Source: Acorus gramineus
Lineage: Eukaryota > Streptophyta > Magnoliopsida > Acorales > Acoraceae
Direction of reading: 5' to 3'
Assembly: GCA_030737835.1 (NCBI GenBank)
Contig: CM060850.1
Location: forward strand, 27,935,385 to 27,999,384
DNA length: 64,000 bases
Shown here: one piece after another, positions 57,022 to 64,000 of the stretch
Numbering within the stretch: the stretch's first letter is position 1
Layout of the letters: each line of letters starts with the position of its first letter
Program-made: the position numbers and the translations under genes
Notes under the pieces: generated by a model
Told to the model about the DNA's origin: nothing
The model's database searches: none
The model's input: the letters and a program-made list of their open reading frames with translations, nothing else

Positions 57022-59606
57022 TCAAACCGCCTGGATTGGATTGGCACTAGAATTCACATCAGAGCTGCTGCTGCTCTTGCTTGGAGCAGGATTTGCATGG
57101 AAAGCAGATTGCCTCTCTGACCCACCACCCAGTTTCAGTGATAGTGTCGTATCGCCCAGACTCAGCTTCGACATGCCCACCAATTCATTGACATTTATCG
57201 GACTCTTGGAATGCACCGCTGTAGGCCTCAAGACTGTGTTTGCCTCTCCTTCCGAAGTGTCTGCTCTGTAACCCGGCCAATATGGGAAAGAGAAGGGGAA
57301 GAATGGCGAGAAATAGGTGGGAACCATGATGGGGAGGTTGCATGGGTGATTGTCAGGCTTCGGGGGTGTGATGATTTCCCCGTCATTGGAGTTGGTGGAA
57401 TCCATTGACTCGCATTCCTCCTCGAGAGGTGGAGGAGCCGGCATGGGGACATTATCTTGTTGTGCTTCTTCTCTGTGTTGGTAGTTGTTGGGGGAAAGCT
57501 GGGTAGTGTCCATCAGCTGAAGATATACATGGACCATGAGGAAACATAGTATGATATGAAGACCTAGACCCTTATGGTACCGATTTTCATAAACTAAATT
57601 TTCATAAAAGCTGTTCTGAACCAGTTTTTTTCAGAGAAACGACTGTCAAACACATTTTTCATGGAAGTTGTACAGTTGAATATTAACATCTCAAACCTAA
57701 AATTTGAAACCAAAAGCTGAATTTCAAAAATACTCATTAGGAACCTATTATCTAAAAAACTGAAACAATTGAAATAATTTGGGGCCTAAAATCAATGATG
57801 AAAAATAAACATATTTTCTAATATGATGATGCGAACTGAATTGAGAAAAGGAACTCTATAGTATAAGCATCAAATGACAAACACTTGATGGTTTTCTTCA
57901 CCGGCCCATATTACCCAAATGATCTGCATTCCAATGCATAAAAGTAGAACAAAGTGGTAGTTTTTCTGTTTGGGGCGGTGGGGGTTTCCAAGGAAAAGAA
58001 ACTAACCTCATCAGGGACGATATCAAACAAGCTGGAGCGCCTCTTTCTCCTGGTTGCATTGGTCTGGCGAATAAAATATTTCTGAGCATGGCTAGCTACT
58101 TGTGTGGGTGTCCTTGATACTACATAATTACGCGCGATACCTCGCCAATCACCTTTGCCAAGCTTTTGCAAGCCAAGCAGAAACATCTTGTGCTCCTCTT
58201 CAGTCCATGGAACACCTGCAAGCCAACCATGTCACATACTCTATAGGAGGCAGTGAGAATATACTGAAAATAATTTGAAGCTCTGAGTTTTTAATAATTT
58301 TTTTTGTTGGGTATTTTATAATATTTCATAAGCGTGTACATATCAAGAAGGCTAATCCCAAATTCCCAATCATCCTCCTTCAGTAAAGTTTGAGATGGAA
58401 AATTGAAAATAACTCATTCTTCAGTAAATTATGAATCCAATCTTCATGAAAGTAAAAACAAAAAAAATTAAAAAGTAACCCAAAAAGCAATCAGTCGTCA
58501 GACTCTTGATAAAAGCAACACATCCAAACAATGAAAATATAGTTACATAGAGGCGGGTGAGTGGCCTTTCCTTTTGTGTGTGACGGTGATGGCGTGGTGG
58601 TTGAGGAGGAGGGGTGGTAGTTGGGTTATGAAATCAGTTCTAGAAAACTATTTATGTGGTTCCAATTGCAAGTTCCAAAATTGAGTTTTATTTTGATGAC
58701 GGTCAGCTCTCTATCGACAGTATTGTGAACAGAGACATGCCATAATCCAAGTTGTCTTATACAAATACTACAATTATGCTAAACTAGGGAACATAGCTCA
58801 GAAGATGGAAATCTTTGAAGAATCAATTCATTCATCTAATGGTGAACAAATAACACATGCCCACATAGGTGCCAAACAAAAATTTCTTAAGCTCAGGCCC
58901 ATAACCAAATTCACCAACCAAAAAAAGCATCAAGTAAGCACATATAAACCGCAAAACAAGCAGTTTAAAAGTATATCAGATTGACATTATCGGTTCAAGC
59001 AGTACCCAGAAGCACGATCATAGACTCACATGAAGGGTTATATGAAACACGAAAATGTTCACAATGGCTACCAACATGATCTTAATTTGGTGATATATAG
59101 CATTCTAAGTAAAAAGAACGATGAAAGTCAGACAAGGCATAAAAATTCACACATACAAAGAATAAATAAAGGGATACAACCAATTCAAATTGCATAACCC
59201 ATCAATCAAAACCAGCTCAAACACATAAAAAATCCAATATTTTTTTTCCAAACAAACAGAATCAGATACCAATCGGAACCCAAAAACCCAATCAAAAGCC
59301 CGCAAAATTTTCCAAAACAAAAAAGGAACCTTTTTTCCGCTCCCGGCTGGACCCAGAAGACCCCTGCACGAAATCCTCCGACGCGTACCCATCGGCGGCC
59401 CCGTCGCCGCCAGGCGATGACGACCCGATGTTGTTGTTGTTGTTGTTGGGGGTCGTCGATCCGGTGTAGTGGGTGAGGTTGCCCATGCTCGCGCTCTTCC
59501 TGATCCCGCCATCCGTGAGCCTCACCCCGAAGAGCTTGACCCCCCTGTTGGGGCATGTCCTCGAGTTGTGCCCGTTCTGGCTGCAATGCGAGCACCTCCT
59601 CGTCAT
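57022..59606 (-). CDS. KUA1/MYBH-like MYB-related transcription repressor with CCHC zinc knuckle
   Basis: Three exons (59606-59330, 58215-58007 and 57516-57022) join in frame to 326 aa. In order: a zinc knuckle [14 protein letters not shown] (C5, C8, H13, C18); the repression motif KLFGV (residues 24-28); an Asn/Gly/Ser-rich linker; a single MYB repeat (about residues 93-142) with [20 protein letters not shown]116 and SHAQKYF (134-140); then a basic patch [15 protein letters not shown]. Near the C-terminus is an EAR-type motif LSLKL (287-291). Proteins with this order, such as Arabidopsis KUA1/MYBH, bind TATCCA-type sites in the nucleus and repress genes in cell expansion, sugar or hormone responses. 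Borders are GT-AG. The 5' leader region is CT-rich on the coding strand. Assignment to the CCHC/SHAQKYF clade is firm; the exact orthologue is not. Confidence 0.93.
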
Positions 59607-61780
59607 CTCCCCCCAAGACGATCACGATGCGTATCCGAATCCCGAGGTGGCGGTGGAGGTCCGTCTCATGCCCTCGCCTCGTCCGGGTTAGGGTTTCGAT
59701 TTGGGCTCCCCGAATTCGTGGAGAGAGAGAGAGGGGGGGAGGAGCTCCGTCCGTTAATTTGAGCGTCTCTTTTGTTTTGTTATGTTTTGTTTTCATTTCG
59801 TCCTTTTATTTGGGGAGATGAAAAGTCGGTGTCTCTCTGCGGATGTAGAGAGAGAGAGAGTGTATACACTAGGGTCTACATGTGGCGTATATTCGAGCGG
59901 CATATACGCATGCGTGACTGCTGGACGTGTGTGTCCGCTTTTATCTGTGGTGGCTGATCAAATCTCACAAGGAAACTTGGACGATAATGTTAGTGACTCG
60001 TGTCGCACGTGTTTTTTTTTTTTTTTTAATCTGTTTTCATTTTTTAATGCACATTTTTTTATATAGAAAATCATTTATGGTACGACTCCACGGTGACCGA
60101 TGAAAAAATATATTACTCAATAATAGATTTATTTATTATTTAATTTAACGAGTGTAAAAAATTAATTATGTATTCACTCGATAGTAACGAAGATACATGA
60201 ATTATCTATGAACAAAGTTTTTTCATAAAACAAATGTACGTTAATAAAAAGTAAAATGTTAGATATAGCTCTTCATCCAGATCACATAAACAAAATATAT
60301 AAAAAAAAAATATTTTTATATGAATATGTATATACTTTTACAATGAATTACATAGATTTGTGTTTTTTTAAAAAAAAACATACATGTATATTTATTTTTT
60401 ATTAAATTTATATATATATTTACAATAAATTGTATGGATTTGTAAGAATTTTTAGAATAAATGAGATGCATGCGAGATTGTATGAGCACCGCGTGTTACA
60501 TAGTCATGTTTGCTTTAATGCTTTATGTTTAAACAGGTATATCGAGTATATATTTCATATCTTATTTTAATTGATATATATATATATATATTATATTAAA
60601 ATGTGATTATAAGAATAATTTCAAGTTAAAAAATGATTTTAGTAAAATTTAATTTGTGATGCGAACCGTGTTTTAGTTAACCGTAAAACACTTTTCATGT
60701 CTATGAAATAGATCAAAGGTCAAATTATAGGAAAACGTCGTTCTCCGTAATAATAATAATAATAATAATTTGTGATTTTTTTTATACGATTGATTGCACC
60801 ACGTGAAATATAATACGGCTACAGTCAAAACCGAGTGAAATATCCGCGCAATCTGAAAGGTCCACCGTTGAAAAGTCACACGGAATGTATGGCTTATGAT
60901 ATAGTTAGTACTCAGTGGGTCCCAATAGGAAAATAAACCGTCAAAGACCCGAAATAAAATATGACAGACCCACTTTATCCGGTGTTTTAATAACAATATC
61001 TGATATATTTGCGTGGACCGGATCTCTCTCTTTGTTTAAAAAGTGCTCCCTGTCGGCTTTTGTCCTGGAATAAGTATAGAATAACAATCGGAATTAGATG
61101 AGAATATATTATCACCGGACGTGTTGGTGCTTGAAATTCTTAAGCCATTGTTTAGACGAAGGCACCGTTTGCATCCGCATCCCATCAGCGTTGGCGGTGG
61201 CGGACGCCCGCGAACGCAGATGCTCAAATAAACATAATTTACAGCTTCTGCGTTTGTCCTGAGTTTGTGCGGTTAGTGTGTATTTGTTGTTCACTTTCCT
61301 AACGTCTCAAAACATAGATTCTCTAACGCACCTACGCTTTCATTCTACCGATGCAGTATCCCCAGATGTCTTATCAAATGGAGCTGAAGAGTAAGAGTTA
61401 TTTTAGGGTAAACAATTATACAAATAAAGATGAGTATAGCAGTAGAATAACAAATTTTTTATTTGATAACGCTTTTAGTTATTCTCCAAGCACGCTCTAC
61501 CGACGTTGATAAATTTTTTCACGTGGTTCAATTATTGGATAACACGTATGCTTATCTTATATATTTTACTCCACCTTTGATGTCCTCTAGTACATGTTAT
61601 CATATTTGGATGTACTTTGTTGCAATATTGCTAAGATGGGTCAAATATACGTGGCACGTAATCCTGTCCACCAACCACCATATATGTTGGATCCTCTGAT
61701 GATGTCCTCACACCTCATATGCTTATGCTTGTAGACCTTTGGAGGTTGAGCGCTTTTTCTCATACGTGTGTGGTTATTTA
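59607..61780. other. MYB-gene promoter and AT-rich spacer
   Basis: Pyrimidine-rich tracts on the coding strand of the MYB gene (CT repeats at plus 59720-59740 and 59849-59862) lie in the presumed leader or promoter. Further right are ATA/TA microsatellites (60573-60590 and 60749-60768) and AT-rich sequence. No gene was recognised. Confidence 0.45.
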
Positions 61781-61914
61781 GTCATTGTTTGGATAGAAAA
61801 TACGAGTTATTTTAGAGTATATAATTATTTCAACATAAAATGGGTATAGCGTTGGAATGACATATTTTATGTTTGATTATATTTTCAGTTATTCTTGTTG
61901 AAAAACATAAAAAT

Positions 61915-62935
61915 AAATTATTTGTTGTTTGGATAAATGATGAATAATGTTATAATTAATTATGAATAAGCTTATTAATATTTATTATTCTTACAACGAC
62001 CAAACTACCCTTCGTATGTATTATTAAATTTTTATGGGTATCCTAAATATTGCTTAACATTAATCCAACATCAATTGATGTTCATCATCTCATTTAGTAG
62101 TGAAAAATGATTTTTCACACTTGGGTTTAGTGTGGGCTGTAACAACCTCTATATTAAAATGCAGAAAAAAAAAAATATTTAATGGAGTATCCAATTTCAT
62201 GTAATACTCGAACTCAATTGTTTAACTAACTTTTAAAAGCTTATTTGAAATGTGTATATTAGATTTGATTTGACATGTGACTTATTGAAGAAGCCATGGA
62301 AGGAATAAAAAAATAAATTGATGCACAACTTTACAAAAGGTTTGCGAGAAGAACAAGAGGAATACCGCTCAAAATAAATTTAAAGTGACATGTGGTCCAC
62401 ATATTTTGAGTACATAAATAAATAAGAATACCCTAATTCCACTCTTATCATGGAATCCAGATTTTGGTATATGCAAGGTAATTCTAGCATGCATTATAAC
62501 AGGTTATTCCATCCTTCCAAACAAGATATATGGGTTATTCTAACTAATTCTTATTTATTACGGGGCTTATTCTATAAACAAACAGGGAGAGTTGGCATGA
62601 AAATATGAAATGCACCCTGACCTTGAGGTGAGCATTATCTGGTTTTAGTGTGACTCTTCCCAATACTTCACTCATCCTGATACGCTTATTCTTTATTCAG
62701 TTGAAACAAAATTTATCTTCTATAGTAATAATAAACTATTTTTTTGTTTGGATGGACGATGAATAGTGTTAGAATTAGTTGTGAATAAGTTGATGATTGA
62801 AATTTATTATTTAAAAAATGATAAAACTATCCTTCATATGTATTATTAATTTTTTGGGTTTTTTCTAAATATTGCTTAACATTATTCCAGCCTGATAAAC
62901 ATCATCATCTCGTTTATAAGTGAAAAAAGTGAGCG
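61915..62935 (+). repeat. Direct repeat pair, about 200 bp each
   Basis: Segments 61915-62125 and 62740-62935 share, in order, tttgtttggat (ttgttgtttggat in the left copy), gaataatgtt or gaatagtgtt, ttatgaataag or ttgtgaataag, tatgtattatta, ctaaatattgcttaacatt and catcatctc. Between them is sequence with ends like the ggaataag foldback MITEs. They are probably arms of related elements inserted near each other. Confidence 0.6.
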
Positions 62936-63448
62936 GGTCATCTAAAATAAAAGATATTTGAAATCATTATGTTGATATTTGAATTCACATTTTTCAGACT
63001 TAAAGTAGTTAAATATTTTTTTTTTGATAATTGATATACATATATATATATGAGATTGGGTTAGATACAACAGACGTTGGACAATTTGATTGTCCAACGC
63101 ATTTTTTACCGTTCGATCTTGATACACAAATTAATTGAATCATAAAAAGAAATGTTTATAATTTAATTGTATTTTAAATTTAGTTTTAAAATCTTATAAA
63201 ATATTTCAATTTTAATAAAATAAGATGATCGAATGATCAGAAACGCGTTGGAACTAACCTAATCCGATAGAGCCTAAATCCCCCCGTTTATTATCCGAAA
63301 AATGGGTGGGGGCATTCTGGGAAGATGGGGGTATATTGGGAATAACAGACTTGTTGCTATGCGTTTCTTCCATCGGCTAATTCATCTGTTCCTGCAGAAT
63401 GAATAACGTTGAATAACTATATATGTTTTCAAACAACTTTGTATTTTT

Positions 63449-63723
63449 GGGATTTTTAGTTTTAAGTCCCTACAAACTATCATATTTAGTGATCGATCCC
63501 TTCCTTTTTCGTGTTTAGGTTTTAGTCCCCTGATTTAAATGATAATTCATGGATAGGTCTCTCACAGGGACTAAAAAGTAAATTAAATAATTTATGGATA
63601 GGTTCCTCTCAGGGACTAAAAAGGAACTATCATTTAAATCTGAAGACTAAAACCTAAATACAAAAAAGGGAGGGATCGATCACTAAATATGATGGTTTGT
63701 GAGAACTTAAAACTAAAAATCCC
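63449..63723. mobile_element. Foldback MITE, 275-bp family, copy 2
   Basis: Begins gggatttttagttttaagtc and ends with its complement aaaactaaaaatccc. Like the copy at 47855-48129 it has tagtgatcgatcc arms and two central units with atggataggt and gggactaaaaag. Both copies are 275 bp and differ only by scattered substitutions, which suggests recent or conserved spread. Confidence 0.85.
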
Positions 63724-64000
63724 TTTAAAAAATCTGTTTGTTACCTAAGATATAAATAGTATGTGTGCATAATAGTAAGAGAGGTGCAAATCACCTCATG
63801 TTTAGGACTATGATTTTTTTTTTTTTTTGTAATATAAAAAAAAATTCATCGATATATTAAGATTTAAAAATATCATTTAAAATATTATTTTTAAAAGTAT
63901 GACTAAAAGAGCACCTGCAACCAGTGTGACAGTGTGGCCCTTCTATGGGCGGTGGTTTGTTCAGCGACAGGTGATTCAGCCTCCCAAAATCTGGAGGAAT
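63724..64000. other. Spacer to the window end
   Basis: AT-rich with a T run near 63818-63829. The last 90 bases (from about 63910) are more GC-balanced, but too short for a call. Confidence 0.4.

Noticed and set aside
1..64000. tRNA genes, rRNA, CRISPR arrays and organelle-derived inserts
   Set aside because: Scanning by eye showed no cloverleaf-compatible tRNA boxes in order, no rRNA-like stretch, no regularly spaced repeats and no plastid-like genes. A covariance-model search would be needed to exclude small RNAs in introns.

Overview
This is nuclear DNA from a flowering plant. Every confident gene is a plant-type gene with spliceosomal introns, and the spacers are AT-rich and full of small transposons. 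Short GC-rich exons sit in AT-rich surroundings: the first exon of the gene at 10.4 kb, both ends of the sugar transporter, and the first exons of HUB1 and the MYB gene. That contrast, with GC highest at the 5' end of genes, hints at a non-grass monocot. This is an inference and not a firm assignment. No bacterial-type operon, CRISPR array, rRNA or convincing tRNA was seen.

Layout. 1-6.5 kb: gene-free spacer with degraded repeats. 6.5-8.0 kb: scrambled remnant of an endogenous pararetrovirus (Caulimoviridae-like), with a protease piece on the minus strand and reverse-transcriptase and coat-protein pieces on the plus strand, joined at perfect inverted repeats. 10.4-15.0 kb (+): SMPD4-like protein, 4 exons, 771 aa. 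15.0-18.5 kb: hAT relic and palindromic MITEs. 18.6-26.8 kb (+): ATG3, the autophagy E2-like enzyme, 9 exons, 304 aa. 26.8-30.3 kb: spacer with one exon-like fragment. 30.75-31.36 kb (+): PLAT-domain stress protein with a transposon 57 bp upstream of its ATG and an inconsistent splice phase. 33.1-46.8 kb (-): HUB1, the histone H2B ubiquitin ligase, 19 exons, 880 aa. 51.5-55.3 kb (-): STP-type sugar/H+ symporter, 3 exons, 510 aa. 57.0-59.6 kb (-): KUA1/MYBH-like MYB-related repressor, 3 exons, 326 aa. 59.6-64 kb: spacer with MITEs.

The genes do not form a functional cluster. They are unrelated housekeeping, stress and regulatory genes in ordinary plant order: two on the plus strand, then a plus/minus convergent pair (PLAT and HUB1), then two more on the minus strand. 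Exon junctions were worked out by hand from reading-frame continuity, GT/AG (once GC/AG) splice sites and recalled family sequence. The five main genes give continuous proteins of family length.

I found no clearly new biological system. The points most worth checking are the foldback-joined viral relic, the transposon-proximal promoter and odd intron phase of the PLAT gene, the GC-AG intron and nested transposons in HUB1, and several families of foldback MITEs present in multiple copies within this one window.
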